From contig NZ_VLNT01000020.1 in NCBI RefSeq assembly GCF_007421815.1, positions 1 through 45,970 of the forward strand: 45,970 nt of DNA. The letters are read 5' to 3'. The notes under the pieces are model-generated. The model saw only the letters and a program-made list of their open reading frames with translations. It had not been told where the DNA came from and did no database searches. The position numbers were made by a program, and so were the translations under genes. The DNA is from Aeromicrobium piscarium (GTDB lineage Bacteria; Actinomycetota; Actinomycetes; Propionibacteriales; Nocardioidaceae). Positions 9,092 to 17,651 of this stretch are shown here, piece by piece (within the stretch, counting starts at the first letter, position 1; every line of letters starts with the position of its first letter).

Positions 9092-9472
9092 ATGGCCACT
9101 CGACTCATCCCCTACCTGCACTTCGACGGCACGGCCCGCGAGGCGATGGAGTTCTATCGATCGGTCTTCGGCGGGACGCTCGAACTGGCTCGCTATGCCG
9201 ACATGGGCGCACACGATCCGGCCGATGCCGAGCGGATCATGCACGGTGACCTCGCCACCGACCACTTCGAGCTCATGGGCAGCGACGTCCCGACGGGACA
9301 GGCCGCTCCGAGGCCGCCCGCGCACGGCGTGGCCGTCTCCGCCGAGGACAGTCCCCAGTCGAGGGAGTACGTCGAGCGGCTGGCGGAGGGCGGCACCGTG
9401 ATCGTCCCACTCGAGACCGCGCCCTGGGGCAATGCCTTCGGCATGGTCATCGACCGCTACGGCATCGAGTAG
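9092..9472 (+). CDS. PhnB-like VOC-superfamily protein, C-terminus cut by a TAG codon
   Basis: A 126-residue vicinal-oxygen-chelate protein of the PhnB/3-demethylubiquinone-methyltransferase-like group ([24 protein letters not shown]...). An AAGGAG site fixes the ATG at 9092. Family members usually end in G-(I/V)-x-W-M-(V/I)-N. Here the frame reads GIE, then TAG at 9470, then ATG GTC AAC (MVN) and a second stop at 9497-9499. A TGG-to-TAG change would explain this and removes about nine residues. It may still fold. The reaction, if any, is unknown. Confidence 0.8.
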   Translation: MATRLIPYLHFDGTAREAMEFYRSVFGGTLELARYADMGAHDPADAERIMHGDLATDHFELMGSDVPTGQAAPRPPAHGVAVSAEDSPQSREYVERLAEGGTVIVPLETAPWGNAFGMVIDRYGIE

Positions 9473-9500
9473 ATGGTCAACCTCGCGCCCTCCTCGTAGA

Positions 9501-9586
9501 GGTAGCTGGTCAACCTCACTCAGGCCGTGGCGGTAGCTGGTCAACCTCACTCAGGCTCGATGAGGTTGACCACCTACCGCTGCCGG
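9501..9586. repeat. Intergenic palindromic repeat, family 3, copy F
   Basis: Two direct copies of GGTAGCTGGTCAACCTCACT start at 9501 and 9532, followed by the inverted form GATGAGGTTGACCACCTACC at 9559-9578. The second and third can pair into a hairpin. The block lies between convergent genes (PhnB-like and purA) and is related to copy G at 11905-11993; both end in CTACCGCTGCCGGC. The ATGGTCAACCTC at 9473, beyond the premature stop of the upstream gene, resembles one half-unit. Confidence 0.85.
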
Positions 9587-9605
9587 CCGAACCGCGGAGC
9601 CGAGA

Positions 9606-10889
9606 TCAGAGGAGGTCGTGGACGACGATCGTCTCGTCGCGACCGGGACCGACGCCGATCGCCGAGATGCGCGCGCCGCTCATCTTCTCGATCGCCGTGA
9701 CATAGCGCTGCGCGTTGACCGGAAGGTCGTCGATCGTGCGAGCCCCGGAGATGTCCTCGCTCCAGCCGTCGAAGTACTCGTAGATCGGCGTGGCGTGGTG
9801 GAACCCGGTCTGCGTCATCGGCATCTCGTCGACCCGCTCGCCGTCGACCTCGTAGGCCACGCACACGGGAATGCGGTCGAAGCCCGTCAGGACGTCGAGC
9901 TTGGTGAGCACGAAGTCCGTGAGTCCGTTGATGCGAGCGGCGTACCGGGCGATCGGCGCGTCGTACCAGCCGCAACGGCGCGGACGCCCTGTGGTGGTGC
10001 CGAACTCGCCGCCGTTGTCGCGCAGTCGCTCGCCATCGGCGTCGAAGAGCTCGGTCGGGAACGGCCCCTCGCCCACACGCGTGGCGTACGCCTTGACGAT
10101 GCCGATGACGCGCGTGAGCCGCGTCGGCGGGATGCCCGAGCCCGTGCAGGCGCCGCCGGCGGTGGCCGAAGAGCTCGTCACGAACGGGTAGGTGCCGTGA
10201 TCGACATCGAGCAGCGTCGCCTGGCCGGCCTCCAGCAGCACCGTCTGATCGGCATCGAGCGCGTCGCCGAGCAGCAGCGACGTGTCGGCCACCATCGGCC
10301 GCAGCCGGTCGACATAGCTCAGCAGCTCGTCCACGACCTCGTCGACCTCGACCGAGCGCCGGTTGTAGACCTTGGTGAGGATCTGATTCTTCAGCTCCAG
10401 CGCACCCTCGACCTTGGCGCGCAGGATCTTCTCATCGAAGAGGTCCTGCACCCGCACGCCGAGCCGGTTCATCTTGTCGGCATAGGTGGGCCCGATACCG
10501 CGCCCCGTGGTGCCGATCTTGCGACTGCCGAGGAACCGCTCGGTGACCTTGTCGAGCGTGCGGTTGTAGTCGGCGATCACGTGGGCATTGGCGGACACGA
10601 CCAGCTTGGAGGTGTCGATCCCGCGCGCCTCCAGACCGTCGATCTCCTCGAACAGCACGCCGAGGTCGACCACGACGCCATTGCCGATCACCGGCGTGCA
10701 GCCGGGACTCAGAATGCCGCTGGGCAGCAGGTGCAGGGCGTACTTCTGGTCACCGATGACGACCGTGTGTCCGGCATTGTTGCCGCCGTTGAACTTGACC
10801 ACGTAATCGACCCGGCTGCCGAGCAGATCGGTCGCCTTGCCTTTGCCTTCGTCGCCCCATTGGGCACCGACGATGACGACTGCGGGCAT
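9606..10889 (-). CDS. purA: Adenylosuccinate synthetase
   Basis: A 427-residue GTP-dependent enzyme that makes adenylosuccinate from IMP and aspartate, the first step to AMP. The P-loop [14 protein letters not shown] and the IMP-site segment [13 protein letters not shown] are intact, as are [14 protein letters not shown] and [15 protein letters not shown]. The ATG at 10889 is chosen because the long upstream in-frame extension has no family match. The leader contains a hairpin (10920-10933). Its product feeds PurB. Confidence 0.97.
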   Translation of the reverse strand: MPAVVIVGAQWGDEGKGKATDLLGSRVDYVVKFNGGNNAGHTVVIGDQKYALHLLPSGILSPGCTPVIGNGVVVDLGVLFEEIDGLEARGIDTSKLVVSANAHVIADYNRTLDKVTERFLGSRKIGTTGRGIGPTYADKMNRLGVRVQDLFDEKILRAKVEGALELKNQILTKVYNRRSVEVDEVVDELLSYVDRLRPMVADTSLLLGDALDADQTVLLEAGQATLLDVDHGTYPFVTSSSATAGGACTGSGIPPTRLTRVIGIVKAYATRVGEGPFPTELFDADGERLRDNGGEFGTTTGRPRRCGWYDAPIARYAARINGLTDFVLTKLDVLTGFDRIPVCVAYEVDGERVDEMPMTQTGFHHATPIYEYFDGWSEDISGARTIDDLPVNAQRYVTAIEKMSGARISAIGVGPGRDETIVVHDLL

Positions 10890-10919
10890 GGAGTTGCACC
10901 ACCTCAGGGCATGCGGAAA

Positions 10920-10951
10920 GCCCCGCGTGGGGCCCTTACCCCCGTATTCTA
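10920..10951 (-). promoter_or_regulatory. purA leader: possible -10 box and a short GC hairpin followed by T's
   Basis: Reading toward purA, a TAGAAT (-10-like, 10946-10951) is followed by GCCCC-ACGC-GGGGC (10920-10933) and TTTCC. A perfect five-base GC stem followed by T's only 31 bases before the start codon resembles a small attenuator or structured leader. No -35 box is evident. There is no established purA attenuator of this kind that I can name. Confidence 0.35.
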
Positions 10952-11012
10952 ACGAAAGGCCGGGTTCGGCCGGACGGTCCGCCATCGCGAGGCCGCGTAG
11001 GCTGGCGAGACC

Positions 11013-11891
11013 ATGCCCCGCCTCCTCGCGATCACCAACGCCTCCGCCGGCACCTCGACCACCTCGTCGATCGATGCCGCCGTCGAGGTCCTCTCCCGTG
11101 TCCACGAGGTCGACACTGTCGCGACCGGCTCGACCGACGAGCTCGACGCGGCCCTCGCCGAGCGTCCCGATCTCGATGCCGTCGTGGTGTTCGGTGGTGA
11201 CGGCAGCCTGCATGCCGTCGTCGACGCCGTCCACCGCGCCGGACGGTTGGACGATCTCGCCGTCGGGCTCGTGCCGCTCGGCACCGGGAACGACTTCTCC
11301 CGGACGCTCGGGCTCCCTCTCGATCCCGCGGCGGCCGCGGAGCGCATCCTCGGGTCCGAAGGCCGGCGCATCGATCTGCTGGAGGACTTCGGCGGTGCCG
11401 TCGTGGTGAACGCGGCGAGCATCGGCCTGGGTGCCGAGGCGGCCGTGCGCGCGAAACGCTACAAGAAGCGGTGGGGGCCCCTCGGGTACGCGATCGGGGC
11501 CGCCAAGTCGGCCTTCGTTCCCGACGCCAAGGTCGAGGTGAAGATCGATGGGCGTCCGGTGCGACGCCGGCACGGGCACATCACGCAGTTGTCCGTGGGC
11601 AATGGGCGTTTCGTGGGTGGCGGGACCGATCTGTTCCCGACCGCCGAGATCGACGACGGGCAGATGGACGTTCAGGTCGTGTTCGCCCACACATTGGCCG
11701 GACGCGCCGCCTACGTCGTGCGTCTGTTGACTCGCACGACCGACGAGTCCCCGCTGGTGCACTACGAGCGCGCGCAGCGAGTGGAGGTGCACGGGGAGGG
11801 CCTGCGGTGTACGAGCGATGGAGAGATCAGCGATCCGTGCCCTGATCACACCTGGCAGATCCTACCCGGCGCCCTCACCTTCCTCGCCTGA
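11013..11891 (+). CDS. Diacylglycerol/lipid kinase family protein (YegS/DagK-like)
   Basis: A 292-residue DAGK-catalytic-domain protein. The ATP-binding signature [17 protein letters not shown] and the following [15 protein letters not shown] are the hallmarks of this fold, which phosphorylates lipid alcohols such as diacylglycerol or sphingosine. The C-terminal half holds the beta-sandwich with [27 protein letters not shown], typical of the family. The exact lipid substrate is not determinable. It is divergent from purA and ends at repeat copy G. Confidence 0.88.
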   Translation: MPRLLAITNASAGTSTTSSIDAAVEVLSRVHEVDTVATGSTDELDAALAERPDLDAVVVFGGDGSLHAVVDAVHRAGRLDDLAVGLVPLGTGNDFSRTLGLPLDPAAAAERILGSEGRRIDLLEDFGGAVVVNAASIGLGAEAAVRAKRYKKRWGPLGYAIGAAKSAFVPDAKVEVKIDGRPVRRRHGHITQLSVGNGRFVGGGTDLFPTAEIDDGQMDVQVVFAHTLAGRAAYVVRLLTRTTDESPLVHYERAQRVEVHGEGLRCTSDGEISDPCPDHTWQILPGALTFLA

Positions 11892-11904
11892 AGGCTCACC
11901 TCCG

Positions 11905-11993
11905 CGGCGGTAGGCCATCAACCTCATCGCGCGTCGATAACGTTGCCGGCCTACCGCCCCAGGACGGGAGAGGTTGCTGGCCTACCGCTGCCG
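11905..11993. repeat. Intergenic palindromic repeat, family 3, copy G
   Basis: One forward half-unit GCGGTAGGCCATCAACCTCA (11907) is followed by two inverted ones, ATAACGTTGCCGGCCTACCG (about 11937) and GAGAGGTTGCTGGCCTACCG (11968). They share the GGTAG...TCAACCTC core and the CTACCGCTGCCGGC end with copy F. The block sits between convergent genes and abuts the DUF3151 stop. Confidence 0.8.
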
Positions 11994-11995
11994 GC

Positions 11996-12400
11996 TCAGC
12001 CGACGAGGACGGCGTAGCCCTCGGGACTGGACTCGCGCAGGAACTCGCGGCAGCGATGCGCCTCGGCCTCGTCGCCGAGCCGCTCCGAGGCAGTCGCCAG
12101 GGCCGCGAGCGAACGCAGGAAGCCGCGGTTCGGCTCGTGGGACCACGGCACCGGGCCGTGCCCCTTCCAGCCGTTGCGGCGCAGCCCGTCGAGGGAGCGG
12201 TGATAGGACGTGCGAGCGAAGGCGTAGCCCTCCAGATCCCGATTCTCCGCGAGCGCCTCGGTGGCCAACAGCGCCCAGGCAGCCGTGGAATCGGGATGGG
12301 CCGTGGCGACCTCCGCGGGCGTCGATCCGGCGGCGAGAGCATCGGCTCCCGGGTCGGCGGGCAACAGGGTCTCCGGCGGTTCTCCGAGCAAGTTGGTCAT
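11996..12400 (-). CDS. DUF3151 family protein
   Basis: A 134-residue actinobacterial protein of unknown function, recognised by its characteristic stretch GYAFARTSYHRSLDGLRRNGWKGHGPVPWSHEPNRGFLRSLAALA. The sequence is largely helical and looks like a small tetratricopeptide-like fold (inference). It commonly lies near fba and purA in actinomycetes, as here. No catalytic motif is visible. Confidence 0.85.
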   Translation of the reverse strand: MTNLLGEPPETLLPADPGADALAAGSTPAEVATAHPDSTAAWALLATEALAENRDLEGYAFARTSYHRSLDGLRRNGWKGHGPVPWSHEPNRGFLRSLAALATASERLGDEAEAHRCREFLRESSPEGYAVLVG

Positions 12401-12457
12401 ACCCAGAACCTAGGCCGTGCCTGGTCATCCCGGCTCCTGGGGCGCTGCCCGGCGACG

Positions 12458-12498
12458 TGGCCGGCCGGTGCGACCTCCCCCCGCACCCGGGCCGGCCA
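12458..12498. other. Strong GC hairpin with a C-rich loop in the divergent DUF3151 / GyrI-like spacer
   Basis: TGGCCGGCC (12458-12466) pairs with GGCCGGCCA (12490-12498), and the inner GGTGCG (12467-12472) pairs with CGCACC (12482-12487), leaving a two-base bulge and a loop ACCTCCCCC. It lies about 75 bases upstream of the GyrI-like start. It could be a 5'-leader structure or a terminator of a short transcript. It belongs to none of the repeat families in this window. Confidence 0.5.
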
Positions 12499-12572
12499 GG
12501 GTGCGGCCGACGCTGTACCGCGCGACTGTCGGTGGATCGTGTCAGGGTTGGAGCGACGACGAAGGAGACCCC

Positions 12573-13088
12573 ATGCTGCCCCTGACTCCCGGCCCGCTCC
12601 ACGATGTGACCTGGTTCGACACCGAGCGCGTGCCGCTCGCGATGGCGATACACGAGCGGGTCACGATGGACGTCCTGCGCGATCTCTTCGATGCCACGTA
12701 CTCGGCGATCGGCGGTGCGATCGCCCGGGGTGAGCTCACACCCGCCGGTCCCGCGCTCGCGCTGTACCGCGGCGACCCGCGCGGCACCTTCGACATCGAG
12801 ATCGGCTTCCCGGTCCACACACCGTGGGCCGGGCCGGTCGTCGCGGACGGCATCACCATCGTGGCGAGCGAGTGGCCCCCAGGGCCCACTGTGGCCGTGA
12901 GCCATATCGGCGGCTACGACACCCTCGAGGCCAGCTGGGAGCAGCTCGCGGCGGTGGCCTCGTCCTCAGCCAGCGGCGAGCCCGTCGCGCTCGGCGAGCT
13001 CTACGTGACCGAGCCGTCCCCGGAGGCCGACCCGGCGACGCTGCGCACCGATCTCATGATCGCGGTCGAACGCACGAAGGGCCGGTGA
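12573..13088 (+). CDS. GyrI-like / effector-binding domain protein
   Basis: A 171-residue protein made of a single GyrI-like (SHS2) small-molecule-binding domain, as found at the C-terminus of AraC/MerR-type multidrug regulators. Recognisable parts are the strand VPLAMAIHERVTMDVLRDLFDATYSAIGGAI, the LYRGDPRGTFDIEIGFPV segment, and VAVSHIGGYDTLEASWEQL. No DNA-binding domain is attached. A GAAGGAG site sets the ATG at 12573. It may bind or hydrolyse a hydrophobic compound, but nothing nearby indicates which. Confidence 0.75.
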   Translation: MLPLTPGPLHDVTWFDTERVPLAMAIHERVTMDVLRDLFDATYSAIGGAIARGELTPAGPALALYRGDPRGTFDIEIGFPVHTPWAGPVVADGITIVASEWPPGPTVAVSHIGGYDTLEASWEQLAAVASSSASGEPVALGELYVTEPSPEADPATLRTDLMIAVERTKGR

Positions 13089-13110
13089 CGCCCCAGCGTC
13101 CCCGGCCCCT
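13077..13110. terminator. Convergent hairpin between GyrI-like gene and fba
   Basis: GGGCCGG at 13079-13085 and CCGGCCC at 13102-13108 form a perfect seven-base GC stem with a 16-base loop. The left arm overlaps the end of the GyrI-like gene. There is no T-run on either side, so it would be an actinobacterial-type hairpin terminator. Confidence 0.45.
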
Positions 13111-13122
13111 CGTGTCGTCGGA

Positions 13123-14142
13123 TCAGAGCTTGTTGCCGGCCGACCGCAGGTTCTGGCTGGCCTCCAGGACGCGCGCCGCCATGCCGGCCTCGGCGGCCTT
13201 GCCCCAGGCGCGCGGGTCGTACATCTTCTTATTGCCGACCTCGCCGTCGATCTTCAGGACGCCGTCGTAATTGCGGAACATGTGGTCGACGACCGGCCGT
13301 GTGAAGGCGTACTGGGTATCGGTGTCGACATTCATCTTGATGACGCCGTAGTCCACCGCCGCCGAGATATCCTCGGGCAGCGAGCCCGAGCCGCCGTGGA
13401 ACACGAAGTCGAAGGCCCGGTCGGTGCCGAACTCGGCGGCGACGGCCTCCTGGGCGTTCTTCAGCACCTCGGGACGCAGCTTGACGTTGCCGGGCTTGTA
13501 CACGCCGTGCACATTGCCGAAGGTCAGTGCCGTCAGGTAACGGCCCTTCTCGCCGAGGCCGAGCGCGCGGACCGTCGCGAGGGCGTCCTCGGTCGAGGTG
13601 TAGAGCTTCTCGTTGATCTCCGCCTCGACACCGTCCTCCTCGCCGCCGACGACGCCGATCTCGACCTCGAGGATGATGCGGGCAGCCGCAGCCTTCTCGA
13701 GCAGCTCCTGCGCGATCTCCAGGTTCTCGTCGAGCGGCACGGCCGAGCCGTCCCACATGTGCGACTGGAAGTACGGCAGGCCGCCGCCTCGGACGCGTTC
13801 GGCGGAGGCCTCGATGAGCGGGCGGACGAAGCCGTCGAGCTTGTCCTTGGGGCAGTGGTCGGTGTGCAGGGCGACGTTGATCGGGTACTTCTTGGCAACC
13901 TCCTGCGCGAAGGCGGCAAAGGCCAGCGATCCGCTCACCATGTCCTTGACCGTGGGGCCGGAGAAGTACTCCGCGCCGCCGGTGGAGACCTGGATGATGC
14001 CATCGGACTCCGCCTCGGCGAAACCGGCGAGCGCGGCATTGAGGGTCTGCGAGCTCGAGACGTTGATGGCCGGGAAGGCGAACGAGTCGCGCTTGGCCTT
14101 GTCCAGCATCTCGGCGTAGATCTCGGGAGTTGCGACGGGCAT
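13123..14142 (-). CDS. fba: Class II fructose-bisphosphate aldolase
   Basis: A 339-residue zinc-dependent aldolase that interconverts fructose 1,6-bisphosphate with DHAP and glyceraldehyde 3-phosphate. The zinc-binding NVALHTDHCPKDKLDGF, the metal-site FVFHGGSGSLPEDI and the phosphate-binding GVIKMNVDTDTQYAFTRP are intact. The ATG at 14142 gives the standard start MPVATPEIYAEMLDKAK. It is a single gene with convergent neighbours on its 3' side. Confidence 0.97.
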   Translation of the reverse strand: MPVATPEIYAEMLDKAKRDSFAFPAINVSSSQTLNAALAGFAEAESDGIIQVSTGGAEYFSGPTVKDMVSGSLAFAAFAQEVAKKYPINVALHTDHCPKDKLDGFVRPLIEASAERVRGGGLPYFQSHMWDGSAVPLDENLEIAQELLEKAAAARIILEVEIGVVGGEEDGVEAEINEKLYTSTEDALATVRALGLGEKGRYLTALTFGNVHGVYKPGNVKLRPEVLKNAQEAVAAEFGTDRAFDFVFHGGSGSLPEDISAAVDYGVIKMNVDTDTQYAFTRPVVDHMFRNYDGVLKIDGEVGNKKMYDPRAWGKAAEAGMAARVLEASQNLRSAGNKL

Positions 14143-14217
14143 CAGTTCTCCTGGTGTCGAAAGCGGGCGCTACCGCCAGTATTCCAGCCCGCTGGTGCCT
14201 CGCTCGCCCTGGACCGG

Positions 14218-15573
14218 TCAGAGCAGTTTGTAGGCGGCGCGGACGGCGACGTGCAGGGGCGACCAGACCGACGAGAACGGCGGGGCGTAGGCGAAGTCCA
14301 ACATGATGAGGTCGTCGACCCGCATCCCGGCAGTGATCGCGGTCGCGGCGGCGTCGATGCGCAGCCCAGCGGTCGGCCCGCCGACGATCTGGACACCGCG
14401 GACCTGCCGGGTGCGACGGTCGGCCAGCAACCAGACGGTCATCGGCTCGGCCCCCGGGTAGTAACCGGCCCAGGTGGTGGTATCGATGGACACGCTGACC
14501 GTGTCCCACCCCAGCTTCTCTGCCTCGGCGGTCGAGACACCCGTGCGGGAGATCTCCAGATCGCAGAAGCGGGTGATGAAGGTCTGGACGACTCCCGGGA
14601 ACGACCACTCGGGCTCGCCCCCGAGGATCGCGGCCTCGATCCCGGAGGCCGCGACCATGCCCTGTTTGTTGGCGTGGTCGCCCAGCGGGAGGTGCAACAG
14701 TTCGCCCGACTGACGGTCCCGGACGGCTGAGCAGTCCCCGGCCGCCCAGATCCCGCGTGCGCGATCGGCGCACTGATACTCGTCGACGACGATCGCGCCC
14801 TTGGGCCCCAGGGGCAGTCCCGCCTCCCGGGCCAGCTCCGAGCGCGGCGTCACCCCGAAGGCGAGGATCACCAGATCGGCGTCGAGGACGGTCGAGTCGT
14901 CGAGTTCCACGCCCGTCACCCGGCCGTCCTTGGTGCGGAACCCCGTGAGCCGGCGATTGCCATGGAAGCCGATCTGCCTGGCAGCCATCTGCTCGTGCAC
15001 CCGCTCTCCCACGAGATTCTCGAACTGGGCGAGGGGGAACTCGGTGGCGCTGATGACCGTGGTGTCGAGACCGAGTCTCAGGCAGGCCTCGGCCATCTCC
15101 GTGCCGATGAACCCGCTGCCGGCGACGACGACCTTCTCGGGCTTGCGATCCAGCTGGCGCAGGATCTCCTGCCCCTGCGGAATGGTGGTGATGGGCGCGA
15201 TGCCCTCGGCATCGGCACCCTCGACCTCGGGCCACACCGGTTCAGCACCGGTCGCGATGAGGAGATGGTCGTAGCTCAGCTCTCCGTCGGTGGTGGTGAG
15301 CACCTTGGCATCGGCGTCCAGCAAGGTGGCGGTGGCCCCGAGGCGCAGGTCGATGCCGTTCTCGCGGTGTTCGTCGGGCGACCGGGCAATGAGGTCGTCA
15401 CACGACTCGACCTCGCCGGCCACCCAGTACGGCAGTCCGCACGCCGAGTATGAGGTGAACTCGCCCCGCTCGATCACCACGACCTCGTCCTCGTCACCGA
15501 GACGTTTGACCAGTGCGGACGCGGCCGTCATGCCGCCGGCGTCACCCCCGACGATCACCACACGAGAACCCAT
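14218..15573 (-). CDS. CoA-disulfide reductase / NADH oxidase-like FAD oxidoreductase
   Basis: A 451-residue pyridine nucleotide-disulfide oxidoreductase with two Rossmann folds: FAD motif VVIVGGDAGGMTAASAL at the N-terminus and the NAD(P)H motif VVVAGSGFIGTEMAEAC about residue 168. The active-site Cys45 in SYSACGLPYW is the single redox cysteine of CoA-disulfide reductases, water-forming NADH oxidases and related persulfide reductases. IWAAGDCSAVRD is the second FAD contact. The C-terminal dimerisation domain is complete. Which disulfide or oxidant it uses cannot be told. Confidence 0.85.
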   Translation of the reverse strand: MGSRVVIVGGDAGGMTAASALVKRLGDEDEVVVIERGEFTSYSACGLPYWVAGEVESCDDLIARSPDEHRENGIDLRLGATATLLDADAKVLTTTDGELSYDHLLIATGAEPVWPEVEGADAEGIAPITTIPQGQEILRQLDRKPEKVVVAGSGFIGTEMAEACLRLGLDTTVISATEFPLAQFENLVGERVHEQMAARQIGFHGNRRLTGFRTKDGRVTGVELDDSTVLDADLVILAFGVTPRSELAREAGLPLGPKGAIVVDEYQCADRARGIWAAGDCSAVRDRQSGELLHLPLGDHANKQGMVAASGIEAAILGGEPEWSFPGVVQTFITRFCDLEISRTGVSTAEAEKLGWDTVSVSIDTTTWAGYYPGAEPMTVWLLADRRTRQVRGVQIVGGPTAGLRIDAAATAITAGMRVDDLIMLDFAYAPPFSSVWSPLHVAVRAAYKLL

Positions 15574-15667
15574 GCCCCGAGCCTAGGTGGAACCCGTCGA
15601 GGCTGGGCTGCGTGATCCCGTCGTCAGCAGATGAGAAAGCTGGCGATCCCGGCGTAGACTTTCGGCT

Positions 15668-15895
15668 ATGGCATTCGAGCGGATCCAGGTCGATCCGAAG
15701 AAGATGGGCGGTGTGCCCATCATCCGCGACCTTCGCATGCCCGTTGCGACGGTCGTCACGATGGTGGCGGACGGGCGCACGACTGAGCAGATTCTCGCTG
15801 ACTTCCCCGAACTCGAGGCCGAGGACATCAGGCAGGCTCTCCGCTTCGCGGCCGCCACCTTGAACGAACGGCATCTGCCTCTTCTCACTGCATGA
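15668..15895 (+). CDS. DUF433 family antitoxin (VapB45-like)
   Basis: A 75-residue DUF433 winged-helix protein: DPKKMGGVPIIRDLRMPVATVVTMVADGRTTEQILADFPELEAEDIRQALRFA is the whole domain, including the conserved G-x-P-x-I-R-x-x-R-x-P. Such proteins pair with DUF5615 PIN-like toxins. A TAGACT -10-like box lies at 15653-15658. Its stop overlaps the start of the downstream gene by four bases (ATGA), the usual toxin-antitoxin coupling. The downstream toxin is frameshifted, so this may be an orphan antitoxin. Confidence 0.85.
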   Translation: MAFERIQVDPKKMGGVPIIRDLRMPVATVVTMVADGRTTEQILADFPELEAEDIRQALRFAAATLNERHLPLLTA

Positions 15896-16277
15896 GACTG
15901 CTTCTCGACCAGAATCTGCCCTGGCAGCTCCGAGGTCTTTGAACGGATCGGTGTTCGATGTTGTCGACACGCGAAGCCTCGGCCTACAGCGAGCAGACGA
16001 CGAGGAGATCGTCGACGTCGCCGCGGAGGAGAACCGCACCATCGTTTCTGCCGACACCGATTTCGGCACCATCTTGGCGACACGCCAGGCGCAAAAGCCC
16101 TCCTTCGTGCTCCTTCGTCGAACACAGGGTCTGTCACCCGAGACCATTGCCGCAGTGCTTGCCTCGAATCTGCCGGCGTGTGCAGTTGAGCTGCACGAAG
16201 GTGCAGTCGTGGTGATCAGTGACGAGGTGGTGCGTGTGAGGTCCCTGCCGATCGCCCTCAGCACACCATCGAGCTAG
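15892..16277 (+). pseudogene. DUF5615 PIN-like toxin (VapC45-like), single-base frameshift
   Basis: Translation from the ATG that overlaps the antitoxin stop gives MRLLLDQNLPWQLRGL and then TGA at 15940. Shifting back one base at the CTTT run (15937-15940) recovers the rest of the domain, NGSVFDVVDTRSLGLQRADDEEI, then NRTIVSADTDFGTILA, to a stop at 16275-16277. MRLLLDxNL and SADTDF are the acidic-site strands of DUF5615 toxins. The pattern fits a one-base deletion. Translation of the distal part alone from a TTG at 15939 would lack the first catalytic Asp. A sequencing error or programmed shift is possible. The 3' end overlaps the convergent TrmH gene by four bases. Confidence 0.75.
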
Positions 16278-16891
16278 GCGGAACGGGTGACGGCGTGCTG
16301 GCGGATCCAGGCGTGCATCGCGATGGCGGCCGCGGCACCCGCGTTGATCGACCGGGTCGAGCCGAACTGCGCGATGGAGACGGTGCGGTCGCTCGCCGCA
16401 CGCATCGCCTCGGTGATCCCGGGGCCCTCCTGGCCGAAGACCAGCACACAGGCGCGCGGCAGCTCCGTCGTCTCGAGGGGCACCGAACCCGGCAGGTTGT
16501 CGACGGCGATCAGCGGCAGTCCCGCGTCATGCGCCCACCGCGCGAGGTCCTCCACCCCGTCGTGGTGCCGCACGTGCTGATAGCGATCGGTCACCATCGC
16601 GCCGCGCCGGTTCCAGCGCCGCTTGCCCACGATGTGCACCTCGCGCGCGGCGAAGGCATTGGCCGTCCGCACGATCGAGCCGATATTGAAGTCGTGCTGC
16701 CAGTTCTCGATGGCCACGTGGAAGTCGTGACGGCGCGCGTCCAGGTCGGCGACGATGGCCTCCATCGTCCAGTACCGATAGCGATCCACGACATTGCGCC
16801 GGTCGCCGTGCCCCAGCAGCTCCGGATCGAATCGAGGGTCATCGGGCCACGGACCCTCCCACGGTCCGACGCCGATCTCGGCATCGCTCAC
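16274..16891 (-). CDS. TrmH-family (SpoU) RNA 2'-O-methyltransferase
   Basis: A 205-residue SPOUT-fold methyltransferase that moves a methyl group from SAM to a ribose in tRNA or rRNA. All three family motifs are visible: motif 1 [18 protein letters not shown], motif 2 [14 protein letters not shown] and motif 3 [24 protein letters not shown], which form the trefoil knot. The GTG start overlaps the pyrE stop by four bases, giving a pyrE-trmH operon. The target nucleotide is not determinable. Confidence 0.92.
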   Translation of the reverse strand: MSDAEIGVGPWEGPWPDDPRFDPELLGHGDRRNVVDRYRYWTMEAIVADLDARRHDFHVAIENWQHDFNIGSIVRTANAFAAREVHIVGKRRWNRRGAMVTDRYQHVRHHDGVEDLARWAHDAGLPLIAVDNLPGSVPLETTELPRACVLVFGQEGPGITEAMRAASDRTVSIAQFGSTRSINAGAAAAIAMHAWIRQHAVTRSA

Positions 16892-17529
16892 GCGGCGCCG
16901 TACTCCTCGCGGTACGTCCGCATCGCGTCCAGGCGCTCGGCGAAGCGCGCGGTCTCCTCGAGATAGGCGATGATGTCGTCGAGCGTCACGATCGCACGGA
17001 CCGGGACGCCGCGGGTGCTCTCCAACTCGGCGATCGCCGACTGGTCGCTCGTGCCGCGCTCCTGGCGATCGATGGCCACCACCACGCCCGCGGGTTGCGC
17101 ACCGACGCCGCCGAGGAGATCGAGCACCTCGCGGATGGCGGTGCCGGCGGTGATGACATCGTCGACGATCAGCACCCGTCCCTCGACCGGAGCACCGACG
17201 AAGAGCCCACCTTCACCGTGATCCTTGATCTCCTTGCGATTGAAGGCCCAGGGGACGTCACGGCCCTCGTCCGCCAACCCGATCGCCGCGGCCGAGACGA
17301 GCGGAATCCCCTTGTATGCCGGCCCGAGCAGGACATCGAACTCGAGCCCGCTCTGCGCGATGGCCGCGGCGTAGAACCGGCCCAGAGCCGCGAGCCGGGC
17401 TCCGGTGTCGAAGCTCCCGGCGTTGAAGAAGTACGGCGAGGGACGTCCGGACTTCAACGTGAACTCGCCGAATCGCAGGACATCGTGCTCGATGGCGAAC
17501 TCGATGAACTCGCGCTGATAATCGTGCAT
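16888..17529 (-). CDS. pyrE: Orotate phosphoribosyltransferase
   Basis: A 213-residue type I phosphoribosyltransferase that joins orotate to PRPP in pyrimidine synthesis. The PRPP-binding loop [21 protein letters not shown] and the flexible-loop region [13 protein letters not shown] are intact, and the N-terminus [22 protein letters not shown] is typical of OPRTase. It is the first gene of a two-gene operon with the RNA methyltransferase. The spacer to the sortase holds no gene. Confidence 0.95.
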   Translation of the reverse strand: MHDYQREFIEFAIEHDVLRFGEFTLKSGRPSPYFFNAGSFDTGARLAALGRFYAAAIAQSGLEFDVLLGPAYKGIPLVSAAAIGLADEGRDVPWAFNRKEIKDHGEGGLFVGAPVEGRVLIVDDVITAGTAIREVLDLLGGVGAQPAGVVVAIDRQERGTSDQSAIAELESTRGVPVRAIVTLDDIIAYLEETARFAERLDAMRTYREEYGAA

Positions 17530-17651
17530 GGGCTCAGCCTAGTGATGTGTGGAGACCGCTCCGTCCGGTGACGGCGGTATCGCGAGTGGTGCCATCGTGC
17601 CCGCGGCAGCTCGCGGCAACCGGAGCAGGGTGCCGGGGACACCCGCAAAGG

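Noticed and set aside
6434..9472. A plus-strand open frame of 1012 codons across the cyclase and purD genes
   Set aside because: It is antisense to two genes with full family motifs. Long antisense frames are expected from the codon bias of GC-rich DNA, and the translation shows no domain until the true PhnB-like start at 9092.
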